Positions 15,738-24,109 of a stretch of 64,000 nt of DNA are shown one piece after another. The first letter of the stretch is position 1. Each line of letters begins with the position of its first letter. Under the pieces are notes generated by a model. That model had not been told where the DNA came from, ran no database searches, and worked only from the letters and a program-made list of their open reading frames with translations. The stretch comes from CAYGOC01 sp964351495 (GTDB taxonomy: Bacteria; Chlamydiota; Chlamydiia; Chlamydiales; SM23-39): NCBI GenBank assembly GCA_964351495.1, contig CAYGOC010000002.1, positions 1 to 64,000 of the forward strand, read 5' to 3'. A program made the translations under genes and the position numbers.

Positions 15738-16262
15738 TTAATTCTTTTTTTCTTCCTCACGCGATTCTTGTGAAGAACTAGGGTGTTCCTTTTGAAATAT
15801 TGTATTCATTTTTTCGACTAACCTTTGGTAGTTAGGAGAGTAAATATATTTAGTAGTTCCGTCCATTCCAGTTTTGATATATCCGAGTTCTTGTAAAGAG
15901 GCTTCTGATATTTCAGGAATATTCGGTAATTCTTCAGATGTTTTTAGAGTAAGATAATCGGTTAGAGGAAGATAATCGCACTGGTCTGAAATGGAAAATG
16001 TTTCAAGAAGCTTTTCCCTGTTATTTCTTTGTTTTTGGATTAATTCTAGTTGCTTAGATGATTGGGAGTTGGTGTATTTAAATAAACTAATACGAAAAAA
16101 CAAGAATTGACCAGTACAACTACAATCTTTAGTGTTACAGAGTCGGATGTCCTTAAATACCACTGCTGTTTTAGTTTCATTTAATGCGTTTTCTTGTAGA
16201 TTTTTTGGACCAAAACCTGGAGGTTTTGAAGAGCTACTAGAACTAATTGATGAAGTTTCCAT
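15738..16262 (-). CDS. Hypothetical protein with serine-rich N-terminus
   Basis: 174 residues from ATG 16262, with AGGG five bases upstream; a GTG at 16268 is possible. The N-terminus is a serine run (TSSISSSSSSKPPGFGPK). Then comes a cysteine cluster (CNTKDCSC, about residues 42-50) and a helical body. The tail EESREEEKKN-like end is highly charged. No membrane segment. I do not recognise a family. The serine-rich, low-complexity start is compatible with a type III secretion signal, but that is only a guess. It lies at the right edge of the accessory island. Confidence 0.6.
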   Translation of the reverse strand: METSSISSSSSSKPPGFGPKNLQENALNETKTAVVFKDIRLCNTKDCSCTGQFLFFRISLFKYTNSQSSKQLELIQKQRNNREKLLETFSISDQCDYLPLTDYLTLKTSEELPNIPEISEASLQELGYIKTGMDGTTKYIYSPNYQRLVEKMNTIFQKEHPSSSQESREEEKKN

Positions 16263-16329
16263 AAACACCCTATTTTGTTAAGATTTTATTAAGATTGTAA
16301 AAGAACACCAGCTTTTAAAGAAAGGTTCT

Positions 16330-16695
16330 TCAATGAACCCCGATTTTTATAGATTGAGCTATCCTTTCGTTATAGGAAAAAAAACTACTTCTGGGGAGCA
16401 TTTCAGGTAATACAAGGCCAGGCTTTATATGAATTGAGATAGAATCATCGGGGATTAGGAGTTTTATGGAGAACCGTATGGGGCGAAGGGCAGACCCACT
16501 ATTCAAACCTGCAGAAGGGGCAATGCTAGTTATGCAAAAGGTGAGATATCTATTTCCTTTTTCTGAGAAAAGAAGAATAGAGAAAGTCGTTTGAAAAACA
16601 TCCAGGGGTCGTCTTTGTCCTGTTTCTGGCAAGGTATAGAAAGTATGTTGAAAGAAGCTTGGTAGGCGAGATAGAGAGTTCATAAGGGGATCCAT
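16330..16695 (-). CDS. Hypothetical 121-residue protein (doubtful)
   Basis: Open frame of 121 codons. No clear Shine-Dalgarno precedes the ATG at 16695 or the later ATG at 16683. The composition (SLSRLPSFFQHTFYTLPETG, then YLTFCITSIAPSAGL) is protein-like but shows no recognised domain. No other frame in this interval is convincing. It could be a small orphan or a remnant inside the island edge. Confidence 0.4.
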   Translation of the reverse strand: MDPLMNSLSRLPSFFQHTFYTLPETGQRRPLDVFQTTFSILLFSEKGNRYLTFCITSIAPSAGLNSGSALRPIRFSIKLLIPDDSISIHIKPGLVLPEMLPRSSFFSYNERIAQSIKIGVH

Positions 16696-16762
16696 AATTT
16701 TTTTTTAAAGAGTTTTTAAATCGCATTTTTTTCAAACAAAGGGTTGATTATAGAAAAAGCTC

Positions 16763-16791
16763 TTGTTTTTGATAAAGTACGATTGTAGAAT
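16763..16791 (+). promoter_or_regulatory. Predicted sigma-66/70 promoter of the CAAX protease gene
   Basis: TTGTTT at 16763-16768, a 17-bp spacer and TAGAAT at 16786-16791 lie 30 bp before the start codon, which has its own AAAGGAGAGG. Confidence 0.45.
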
Positions 16792-16821
16792 CCCCTCTTT
16801 TATTTTTTAAAAGGAGAGGTC

Positions 16822-17850
16822 ATGCGACTTTTGACAGTGATTATTTTTAGTTTTGCATCTGTTTCTCTATTTGCAGAAAACTCCGAGGAGACTCTTGTAG
16901 AGGGTTCTTTTAAGCAAGTTATATCTCCGGAGGTTTCGGAAGAAGCCATAGTAGCTTTACAGGAAGGGGTTTTGCTGCCTAAAATTCCTTTAGAGACAGA
17001 AATAAAAGCAGTGGAGCTTTCTAGTGTGCCACAGAAAAGTCCTAATTTTGCCGCTTTTTTATCTTCTATTATTCCGGGGCTAGGGCATACCTATATAAAA
17101 GATTTTAGGACAGCGACAGAAGTCTTTGGTAGCTTTAGCGCAGGCTTGAGCCTTGCTAGTTTCGATAAAAAGTCCTACTCTTCCGTCCAAACAGGAATTT
17201 TAGCTGCTACCACCTCTTCGTTTTATGGGGTATATGCGGCCTATAGGGATACCCGTTTGTATAATGGTCGTAGGTTCTATTTGTATTCCATGCCAGAAGA
17301 TAGCTTTGCCGATTTAAGCTATGCCCCTTTCAACTATAAAGTGATGAAAAAGCCGGAAGTTTGGGGGGGAGTTTTAGGTTCTTTAGGTCTGGCTACGTTA
17401 GCAGGTTACATAATGAGTAAGGGAGAGATGTCTCTTTCACCATGCTCTTTAAGAGAATCTAAAGAAAAGACAGTCCATGTTCTGAGCGCTTTTCCAGTCG
17501 GAATTGGAGAGGAAGCTTTTTTTCGAGGTTACTTGCAATCATCTCTTTCTGAAACGCTAACTCCTTGGGGAGGGATTGTGGCTTCTTCCATTTTATTCGG
17601 GGTGGCTCACTTGCCTAACGCGTCCGCGCTTGATCCACACTATAGAAAACAGTATTACAAAGTAAGTCTTCCTTTGATTACCACTTTAGGGCTCTATTTT
17701 GGATGGCTTACCCATAAGAATCACTCTTTAAAAGAGAGCGTAGCGGTTCATGCCTGGTATGACTTTTCATTGTTTTTGTTAGATGTGGCTCTTTCTTCTT
17801 CTATTTTACCTGAGAAGCCTTCTCAGTTTTCTATTAGTTTCTCCTTTTAA
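16822..17850 (+). CDS. CPBP-family (type II CAAX-like) intramembrane metalloprotease with signal peptide
   Basis: 342 residues. An N-terminal signal (RLLTVIIFSFASVSLFA) is cut after about residue 18. A linker and a small hydrophobic region follow (SSIIPGLGHTYIKDF, about residue 85). The C-terminal CPBP domain carries motif 1 EEAFFRGYL (about 232), motif 2 with His in FGVAHLP, and motif 3 HAWYD (about 312). Glutamates and histidines of these motifs are the metalloprotease active site in the Rce1/CPBP group. The combination with a cleavable-looking signal and an IPGLGHxY membrane segment is uncommon. Good promoter upstream and terminator downstream make it monocistronic. Substrate unknown. Confidence 0.85.
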   Translation: MRLLTVIIFSFASVSLFAENSEETLVEGSFKQVISPEVSEEAIVALQEGVLLPKIPLETEIKAVELSSVPQKSPNFAAFLSSIIPGLGHTYIKDFRTATEVFGSFSAGLSLASFDKKSYSSVQTGILAATTSSFYGVYAAYRDTRLYNGRRFYLYSMPEDSFADLSYAPFNYKVMKKPEVWGGVLGSLGLATLAGYIMSKGEMSLSPCSLRESKEKTVHVLSAFPVGIGEEAFFRGYLQSSLSETLTPWGGIVASSILFGVAHLPNASALDPHYRKQYYKVSLPLITTLGLYFGWLTHKNHSLKESVAVHAWYDFSLFLLDVALSSSILPEKPSQFSISFSF

Positions 17851-17866
17851 GGGTAGCTTCTTCTTT

Positions 17867-17900
17867 AACCCCTGCTTATGTTTTTAAGCGGGGGTTTTAT
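17867..17900 (+). terminator. Intrinsic terminator after the CAAX protease gene
   Basis: AACCCCTGCTTA pairs with TAAGCGGGGGTT over 12 positions (one G-T), followed by TTTTATTTT. A strong rho-independent terminator. Confidence 0.88.
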
Positions 17901-18049
17901 TTTAAATTAACAGTTGGTTTTTATTTGTTTTAATTAAAAAAACAGCCTTTTTATTTTTTTGTTGAAATAAAAAACAAATTATTTTTAAAATAAGCCTAGG
18001 GGCGAGAAATAAACCCAGGCAAAAACTAGAGAAAAGAGGAGAAGAAGGT

Positions 18050-19006
18050 ATGTCTGAAATGGAGAACAAGGCTCCTCAAGGGGAAATCCCTGAGGAAAAA
18101 TATGAGGCTCAAGAAGCCACACTAGAGAAAGGAAATGCTTTTTCTGAAGAAATGATAGAACTAGATATGGATGAGCTAAGCTATCCTGTAGGAGAGGTTC
18201 CACAGGCATATCTTGTAGATCCGGAGGTTCATTTAACACTTAACTCAGAGAAGTTAAATCAAAATGCACAAATGGTGGAGGGACTCGTTCAAGAGGCTGA
18301 ATCTATCATACAAGAAGAAGTAACCCAAATACAGAAGCTACAAAAAAATATCGATCAGTGGGAATCTAGAATTGAAAAAAACAAGATGCTTATTGAAAAA
18401 AATCAACAAACAGCTAAACAAAACAACAAAGAAATTGTCTATGACAAGAAAAATAGAGACTACTGGGCCTCTAGAGCTGAGCAAGTAATGTTAGATTTTA
18501 ACAATGCATCTGTCGCAGGTAGAGAAGACTCTTGGAACTGGCTTGTTAAAAAATATGGGTTAAAAAATCCGGATGGAACACCCATTGATGCCAGAAATCA
18601 TTGTATAGACGAACTATGTAATGGAGAGATCAGCAACTTAGCCGGAGAATATAAAAGCGCCGCTGATAAGTATGAGCTTGCTAAAAAAGATAAAGAGGCA
18701 CTAAACCTTCGTCTTACAAAAGATAATGCAAAGCACAAAAATAGTGTAGAAACGCTGCAGAAATATATCCAGTCTGCCTACACCTATCAAATAGAGCCTT
18801 TGCAAGATGGAGTGCTTCTTCTAAAAGAATTTACAGCAAAATTAAAAAGCTTTTCTTCTCAAGAACAAGCCACTTTTGGCGATTTAAGAGAGTGGGCAGA
18901 ACAGTTTTTGGATGAATACTTACAAGAAAATCCAAGAACACACCAGTCTGTGATTCATGACTTTAGAAGACTTGCTTCTATCCCTTTACCTCCCGAGTTT
19001 AGTTAA
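18050..19006 (+). CDS. Coiled-coil protein of unknown function
   Basis: 318 residues. An acidic N-terminus (EEKYEAQEATLEKGNAF, ELDMDELSYPVG) leads to a long coiled coil (about 65-140, rich in QKLQKNIDQWESRIEKNK). Then comes a globular middle with DSWNWLVKKYGLKNPDGTPI, a second coiled coil (about 205-250) and a helical end. No signal peptide, membrane span or recognised domain. GAGGAGAAGAAGG precedes ATG 18050, and a strong terminator follows, so it is a single-gene unit. It may be a lineage-specific cytoplasmic or secreted protein; nothing in the sequence decides. Confidence 0.8.
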   Translation: MSEMENKAPQGEIPEEKYEAQEATLEKGNAFSEEMIELDMDELSYPVGEVPQAYLVDPEVHLTLNSEKLNQNAQMVEGLVQEAESIIQEEVTQIQKLQKNIDQWESRIEKNKMLIEKNQQTAKQNNKEIVYDKKNRDYWASRAEQVMLDFNNASVAGREDSWNWLVKKYGLKNPDGTPIDARNHCIDELCNGEISNLAGEYKSAADKYELAKKDKEALNLRLTKDNAKHKNSVETLQKYIQSAYTYQIEPLQDGVLLLKEFTAKLKSFSSQEQATFGDLREWAEQFLDEYLQENPRTHQSVIHDFRRLASIPLPPEFS

Positions 19007-19011
19007 CTTTA

Positions 19012-19046
19012 AGAGGCAGGAGCATCTATGCCCCGCCTCTGTTTTT
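19012..19046 (+). terminator. Intrinsic terminator after the coiled-coil gene
   Basis: AGAGGC...GGAGC and GCCCC...GCCTCT form a GC-rich hairpin followed by GTTTTT. Confidence 0.82.
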
Positions 19047-19069
19047 CTTTAGAAAAGGGTTGTTTTCGC

Positions 19070-19492
19070 CTATTGTGCCTCCTGTAAAAGGGAGGCTTTT
19101 TTATTTTCTTCAAGGCTTAAGCTAACTTCTGCTTGTTTTAACTTTTTAGTATTTTGAGAAAGAAGAAATTTTTGAAAAGAAAGACTGTTTTGAAGGTTTT
19201 TAATTTTTTTTTCATATTTTTCTTGAAGCTCTTTTTTAGAAAAAGGAAGGATGTAGAACTCAGAAATCTTACTTAAGTAAGCTCTTTTCTCCAGTTCTAT
19301 CTTTTCTAGCTCCACTTCCAGAGAAAGAACCTTCCATTTTTCCAGCTCAATCTCATTTTTCAGTCTTCTTACTTCCTCGGACCAATATTTTTGAGAAGAA
19401 ACCTTTTTTTGGATCTCGTGGGAGCTATATATGAAAAGAAGGGATAATAAAATCAAAAGACACTCAGACCAAAAAGCAATACGCTTTTTCAT
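19070..19492 (-). CDS. Membrane-anchored coiled-coil protein of unknown function
   Basis: 140 residues. One N-terminal membrane span (AFWSECLLILLSLLFIYSS, about 5-24) acts as an uncleaved signal anchor. It is followed by about 100 residues of coiled coil (VRRLKNEIELEKWKVLSLEVELEKIELEKR). The size and layout resemble small division or envelope coiled-coil proteins such as FtsB/FtsL, but I see no diagnostic motif. AAGGG lies 6 bases before ATG 19492. It stands alone, divergent from the HAD gene 100 bp away. Confidence 0.72.
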   Translation of the reverse strand: MKKRIAFWSECLLILLSLLFIYSSHEIQKKVSSQKYWSEEVRRLKNEIELEKWKVLSLEVELEKIELEKRAYLSKISEFYILPFSKKELQEKYEKKIKNLQNSLSFQKFLLSQNTKKLKQAEVSLSLEENKKASLLQEAQ

Positions 19493-19592
19493 ATATTTCC
19501 CTTATCGTGATTTACAAACCAAGGTTTGCCCTATGATGCTAGCAAATAAATAGGCATTATTGCAACCTACTTAAAAATAAAAGGATATAAAA

Positions 19593-20294
19593 ATGAATTG
19601 GATTTTAGACTTTGATCTTTTCTTATTTGATTTTGATGGTCTTTTGGTAGATACCGAACAAGTTCATTATCAGGCTTATAAAAACTTGTGCGCTAAAAAA
19701 GGGTTCTCTTTACCTTGGAGCTTTCCCGAATTTTGTGAGATAGCCCACTTTAGCTCAGACGGGCTGAGGAGGGAGATCTACGCCCTTTTCCCGGCTCTTT
19801 ATGAAAAAGAGCCTAACTGGAACGTTTTATATGAAGAAAAAAAACAGGAGTATCAAGATTTAATTCGAAAGCAAGAGATACCGCTACTTCCGGGGGTTTT
19901 TTCTCTTTTAGAGGCTTTAAAAGAGGCAAAAAAGACAGCCTGTGTGGTAACGAACTCCATAAAAGAGCATGTAGAATACATCAAAGCCAAAAGTCCTGCT
20001 CTTCAAAAGATCCCATACTGGATTACTAGGGAAAGCTATGAAAATCCAAAACCCTCTCCGGAATGTTATCACAAGGCCATTCAGCTTTATGGAAAAGGAA
20101 AAAAAAATATTATCGGATTTGAAGATAGTGCAAGGGGACTAAAGGCGCTTTTACAAACTCCCTGCATAGCAGTTTTAGTCTGCCCTGAGAAAAATAGGCT
20201 TCCTACAGAACCTCAAGGGGAATTCTATCATTTTGAATACCTGGATCAGATTCCGAGTAAGATGAAGTTTGCAGTTCATCGTAGTATACCTTAA
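19593..20294 (+). CDS. HAD-family hydrolase (beta-phosphoglucomutase/phosphatase subfamily)
   Basis: 233 residues. Motif I DFDGLLVDTE (nucleophile Asp at about 11), an alpha-helical cap (residues 20-85), motif II VVTNS, motif III lysine in ENPKPSPECY and motif IV GFEDSARGLKAL are all present. The enzyme should be a cytoplasmic Mg-dependent phosphatase or phosphomutase acting on a sugar or other small phosphate; the substrate cannot be told. The 3' end overlaps the truA 3' end by 92 bp in convergent orientation. I recall an HAD gene beside truA in Chlamydia as well. Confidence 0.88.
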   Translation: MNWILDFDLFLFDFDGLLVDTEQVHYQAYKNLCAKKGFSLPWSFPEFCEIAHFSSDGLRREIYALFPALYEKEPNWNVLYEEKKQEYQDLIRKQEIPLLPGVFSLLEALKEAKKTACVVTNSIKEHVEYIKAKSPALQKIPYWITRESYENPKPSPECYHKAIQLYGKGKKNIIGFEDSARGLKALLQTPCIAVLVCPEKNRLPTEPQGEFYHFEYLDQIPSKMKFAVHRSIP

Positions 20295-21045
20295 CCAAGA
20301 AAAGGGCTTTAGCAGGGGCGGAAGAAGGGGCTTTTCTTCTGTCTTTAAGCCCAAGTAAAGTAGGGATCTCTTCAGGGGCCATCTTTTTCTTTCCTACAAG
20401 GATAAGGGTTCCCATAATATTTCGGATCATCTTATATAAAAATCCATCCCCTTCAAATCGGAGAAAGACCCCTCTTTGGGTGGGTTTAATCTCTATTTGG
20501 TAGATGGTGCGAACGGGATTTATTTTGGCGGCTCCTTTAGAGGCGTCATTGGTAAAGGAGGTAAAGTCCTGTTTTCCCACAAAATAAGAGGCTCCTTTTT
20601 CTACTAAAGAAAGATCAAAAGGAGAATAGATAGGAATAGAGTAGGCGTGGGAAAAAGGAGACGAAAAAGGAGCCAGTTCTAAATAGTAGTGATACAGCTT
20701 CTTTTTCGCCTTGTACCTAGCATGAAAAGAAGAAGAGACCTCCTCTAAAGAAAGAATCTTAATGTCCTTGGGAAGAACGCAATTTACCGAATAAAAAAGC
20801 TTTTTTAAATCGAAAGGGGAGTGCATGTCAAAATGGGCTGTTTGAGAAAGAGCGTGTACCCCGGCATCGGTTCTAGAAGCTCCTAGTATAAAAATTTTTT
20901 CTCGAAGAATTTGGGAAAAGGCCTTTTCTAGGGTTTCCTGGATAGTAGGAAGTCCTTCTTGCCTTTGCCAGCCACTATATGAAGTACCGTCATAGGAAAG
21001 GACAACTTTGATTCTTTTAGCGCTTGAAAAAGGGTTTTTCTCCAT
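20203..21045 (-). CDS. truA: tRNA pseudouridine(38-40) synthase TruA
   Basis: Converts uridines 38-40 of the tRNA anticodon arm to pseudouridine. The catalytic Asp lies in GASRTDAGVHAL (about residue 60). The N-terminal VVLSYDGTSYSGWQRQ and C-terminal GFLYKMIRNIMGTL motifs are canonical. 280 residues, about 20 more than usual. The extra C-terminal piece (after FLVKVYYDEL) is exactly the stretch that overlaps the HAD gene antisense, so the extension probably arose by loss of an earlier stop. No Shine-Dalgarno at ATG 21045. Confidence 0.94.
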   Translation of the reverse strand: MEKNPFSSAKRIKVVLSYDGTSYSGWQRQEGLPTIQETLEKAFSQILREKIFILGASRTDAGVHALSQTAHFDMHSPFDLKKLFYSVNCVLPKDIKILSLEEVSSSFHARYKAKKKLYHYYLELAPFSSPFSHAYSIPIYSPFDLSLVEKGASYFVGKQDFTSFTNDASKGAAKINPVRTIYQIEIKPTQRGVFLRFEGDGFLYKMIRNIMGTLILVGKKKMAPEEIPTLLGLKDRRKAPSSAPAKALFLVKVYYDELQTSSYSESDPGIQNDRIPLEVL

Positions 21046-21073
21046 AGGTGGAGAGTATAAGAGAGGAAAAGAA

Positions 21074-21114
21074 AAAAATCCCCCCTTTTTTGTAGGAAAA
21101 AAGAGGGGGTTTTA
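21074..21114. terminator. Bidirectional intrinsic terminator between truA and the SWIB gene
   Basis: AAAATCCCCCC-TTTTTT pairs with AAAAAAGAGGGGGTTTT across a short loop, giving T-tracts on both strands. On the minus strand it ends the SWIB transcript just before truA. Confidence 0.82.
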
Positions 21115-21117
21115 AGA

Positions 21118-21375
21118 CTAGCTTAGGTGTTTGTTTACCAGTTTTGTCATTTCAAACATGTTTACAGGCTTTTTCCCTAAAACAGCAGAAAGAGAGCCAT
21201 CCGGAAGGATGTTTCTTTTGTTTTTAGGATCTTGTAACTTATTTTTTTTAATATAAGCCCAAAGCTTTTTTGTTACTTCTGTTCTCGGCATAGGACCTTT
21301 TCCTACAACCGCAGACAAAGCCTCGGATAAATTCATAGGTTGCATAAACTTGCTGTTTTTTTGTTTAGTTGTCAT
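21118..21375 (-). CDS. SWIB/MDM2-domain protein
   Basis: 85 residues, nearly all one SWIB domain (FMQPMNLSEALSAVVG, LWAYIKKNKLQDPKNKRNI, then VNMFEMTKLVNKHL). The domain is otherwise mainly eukaryotic (SWI/SNF subunits), and chlamydiae are the well-known bacterial exception, where it is thought to act with chromatin or the nucleoid. Strong AAGGAGAAGG before ATG 21375. Monocistronic, with a terminator directly after the stop. Supports the chlamydial assignment of the window. Confidence 0.95.
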   Translation of the reverse strand: MTTKQKNSKFMQPMNLSEALSAVVGKGPMPRTEVTKKLWAYIKKNKLQDPKNKRNILPDGSLSAVLGKKPVNMFEMTKLVNKHLS

Positions 21376-21560
21376 TTCCTTCTCCTTTCTAAAATAAGGG
21401 TGAAACTAGGTTTGCTTTTACATAAGGAACTTTTTATCTCCTACGGGATTTTCTAGTCAAAAAAAAAGCGTCCTTTTTTGATTTTTCATCATTTTCTTGC
21501 TTCAAAGCGTCTTTTCATGGCACCCTTTCGATCAATTTCAAATTAAAAATTAAGGTGATA

Positions 21561-23594
21561 ATGAGCTCCTCTTTTGTGCAACTAGAAGAACAAGAAGATA
21601 GAATTTCGTGCCTTATTAGCCAATTACCCAAGAAAATAGAATTACAGGAAAAAATTTCCTTACTAGAAAAATCGGAAGAGGTTTTTCTTTTTTGGGAAAA
21701 ATTTCCGGAATATAAAGAACAAATGGCCTCTTTCTCTCAAAGAGAGAAATATTTTTTTCTAATTCTGGTTGTTTTAAAGCAAGAGCTCTTAATTCAAGAA
21801 AAACCTTGGAAAGATCCTTCTTTTTTTTCTTCTCTAGAAGAGATAGAAAATTTTTACCTTTCCATAGGGGGACTATTAGGATATCAAAAAACGGTGCTAG
21901 ATCTTTTACAAAAAGAAAAAAAAGAAAGATTTACCTCTTGTCAGTTTTTTTCTCCTCCCTATTTTGACATAGCTACTTTTGATGATACGGTAAAAAAATA
22001 TGTAGAGTGGGGTATAGAAGCTCTTCCCTATACTGCAGAAATCTACCCCTTGGGAGGAGCTGCAGATAGACTTCACTTAGTAGATGAAAAAACAAAAGAG
22101 GAGCTGCCTGCTGCAAAACTTACCTTTTGTGGAAAAACTCTTTTAGAGCATCTCATTTCCGATTTGCGAGCAAGGGAGTTTTTATATTTTCAAAAACACA
22201 AAAAACAAATCATAACGCCTATTGTCTTGATGACTTCAGAAGAAAAAAAAAACCAAGAACACATAGAGGCTGTCCTAGAAGAGAAAAACTTTTTTGGAAG
22301 ACCTAAAAGTAGTTTTTTCTGGGTAAAGCAGCCTTTGGTTCCTGCTGTGGATGAAACAGGAAAGTGGGTGCAAAAAGAAAAGGGAAAGCTACTGCTAAAA
22401 CCCTCAGGACATGGGGCTCTATGGAAGCTTATGCAAGAAAAAGGCGCTTTTGAGTGGCTTGCAAAACAAAATAGAAAAAAAGCGTTAGTTAGACAGATTA
22501 ATAACCCCATAGCCGGAATAGACTACGGAATTTTGGCCTTCTTAGGCATCGGATATCATTTTGATATGCATTTTGGATTTGCCAGTTGTCCTAAAGCGCA
22601 AAACGTAGCAGAAGGGCTTGATATTTTAGTAGAAAGAAAGAAGGAAAAAGGGTTTGAGTACTTTATTACCAATATTGAATATTGCGAAATAGATCAGTTC
22701 TCTATTGAAGAAGAAAATACTTTTTTGGCCAATACGAACCTTTTATTAGCCGATTTAAAAACCGTACAAAAAGCAGTAGAAAAAAACCCTTTTCCGGGAC
22801 TTTTACTCAACTTAAAAGAACATAAAACCTCAGAAGGGATAAAAAAAATTGGCAGACTAGAGACTACCATGCAAAACATCTCCGATGAGATACAAGAGGA
22901 GAGTAAAAAGGCAAGAAAACCTCCCAAAACAGAAAAGACATTTATTACCTATAATCAAAGAAGTAAAACGATCTCCACTACCAAAAAAGTCTATAAACCA
23001 GGACATTTTTTTGAAACACCGGAAAAGTGTTTTTATGACTTTTATAAAAACCATCATGAACTTTTACAAAGCCATTGTAAGGTAAAGCTTCCTCCTTTAG
23101 TGAGCTTTGAAGAGATGATGGAAAAAGGGCCCTCTTTTTTCTTTCAGTATGACCCCTCTTTAGGCCCCCTTTACGAGACCATTGCAAAAAAAATCAAAAA
23201 AGGGGAGCTTCTTTTTTCTTCTTATCTTGCTTGTAACTTAGAAAGTCTTCTTTTGGAAGAAGTGTCACTTGCAGGAGCCTGTATTTTAGAAGCAGAAGAG
23301 CCTTTAGGGAGTTTTAAAGAAGGGCTTTTGCTCTACCAAGAAGAGAGACCTTCTTGTGTTTTATACCAAGTGAAAATAGAAAACAAAGGGGTAGATCTTG
23401 TAAAAAGTAGACCTTTTTGGAAAAAAGCTCCTTGTTGCATAGAATCTCTTACTATAAAGCTAAAACAAAACAGTTCTTTTTTTGCAGAGAAAGTAACTTT
23501 TACAGGAAGCCACCATTTTATAGTGGAAGAAGGAGAAGAGTGCACTGTTTTTGAAAAAAAAGGGAAGATTCTTATAGAAAGAAAAAGAAAATAA
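21561..23594 (+). CDS. UDPGP-type nucleotidyltransferase (UTP:hexose-1-phosphate uridylyltransferase-like)
   Basis: 677 residues. After a helical N-terminus of about 150 residues, a UDP-sugar pyrophosphorylase core starts with EIYPLGGAADRL (a variant of the GGxGTRLG loop), then PAAKLTFCGKTLLEHL, VLMTSEEKKNQEHIEAVL, LKPSGHGALWKLM and a substrate site with FITNIEYCEI. The C-terminal region beyond about residue 520 ends in a beta-helix-like tail. The variant glycine loop and large size set it apart from GalU/GlmU. The product sugar nucleotide is uncertain. I use ATG 21561 because AAGG lies five bases ahead; the upstream GTG would overlap that site. Confidence 0.78.
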   Translation: MSSSFVQLEEQEDRISCLISQLPKKIELQEKISLLEKSEEVFLFWEKFPEYKEQMASFSQREKYFFLILVVLKQELLIQEKPWKDPSFFSSLEEIENFYLSIGGLLGYQKTVLDLLQKEKKERFTSCQFFSPPYFDIATFDDTVKKYVEWGIEALPYTAEIYPLGGAADRLHLVDEKTKEELPAAKLTFCGKTLLEHLISDLRAREFLYFQKHKKQIITPIVLMTSEEKKNQEHIEAVLEEKNFFGRPKSSFFWVKQPLVPAVDETGKWVQKEKGKLLLKPSGHGALWKLMQEKGAFEWLAKQNRKKALVRQINNPIAGIDYGILAFLGIGYHFDMHFGFASCPKAQNVAEGLDILVERKKEKGFEYFITNIEYCEIDQFSIEEENTFLANTNLLLADLKTVQKAVEKNPFPGLLLNLKEHKTSEGIKKIGRLETTMQNISDEIQEESKKARKPPKTEKTFITYNQRSKTISTTKKVYKPGHFFETPEKCFYDFYKNHHELLQSHCKVKLPPLVSFEEMMEKGPSFFFQYDPSLGPLYETIAKKIKKGELLFSSYLACNLESLLLEEVSLAGACILEAEEPLGSFKEGLLLYQEERPSCVLYQVKIENKGVDLVKSRPFWKKAPCCIESLTIKLKQNSSFFAEKVTFTGSHHFIVEEGEECTVFEKKGKILIERKRK

Positions 23595-23596
23595 GA

Positions 23597-23619
23597 AAGG
23601 GGAGATATAAACTCCCCTT
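23597..23619. terminator. Hairpin between convergent genes, probable bidirectional terminator
   Basis: AAGGGGAG and CTCCCCTT form an 8-bp perfect stem around a 7-nt AT loop, with A/T-rich flanks on both sides. The T-tract is short, so efficiency may be modest. Confidence 0.6.
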
Positions 23620-23650
23620 AAAATGCGAAACGAGAGAGCTCCTTTTAATC

Positions 23651-23923
23651 TTATACTGTCCCTGGTTTTGTAAAATAACTTGCAGCAAAATTGCAGACCT
23701 TTTGAAGGGCTTTATAAGCTATAAAGGTTCCAGCTACAAGACCGAAAACCACCACAGCGCGCGCTGTGTTAGGGCGGTTTGTGAAAAGGTCTTTTGGAAT
23801 ATGGCTGGCTAAGTTATCTAGATTACGAAGAAAGAAATTCCCCGCTCTTTGCATCATCCCTGAAGTTTGTGTAGTTATATTACTATCAATATGATTCATT
23901 CCATTTATTCCATCTGTTGCCAT
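23651..23923 (-). CDS. Small single-span membrane protein of unknown function
   Basis: 90 residues from ATG 23923, with AAGGAG eight bases upstream. A polar N-terminus (TTQTSGMMQRAGNFFLRNLDNLASH) is followed by one hydrophobic segment (RAVVVFGLVAGTFIAYKAL, about 58-76) and a short tail KPGTV. No family recognised. Single-span proteins of this kind in chlamydiae may be envelope or secreted proteins; the sequence does not decide. It is divergent from prfB over 187 bp of very A/T-rich DNA. Confidence 0.68.
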   Translation of the reverse strand: MATDGINGMNHIDSNITTQTSGMMQRAGNFFLRNLDNLASHIPKDLFTNRPNTARAVVVFGLVAGTFIAYKALQKVCNFAASYFTKPGTV

Positions 23924-24109
23924 ACTTGACACTCCTTATGTAGTAAAAGTTGTAAAAAGCAGCACCGATTCTACTTTTTTTTTAAAAAAAAACCAATCAA
24001 AAGAAGATGTTGATAAAAAAAAAATAAAAATCGCTAAAACGGGAGGTTTTTTTGGGATAGATTTTTAGCCAAGAAGGTGCTATTTTTTAAGACAAATCTA
24101 GAGGGAAAT

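Noticed and set aside
11312..16262. CRISPR array or classical defence island
   Set aside because: No regularly spaced direct repeats and no cas, toxin-antitoxin or complete restriction genes; the repeats seen are gene fragments and short dyads.
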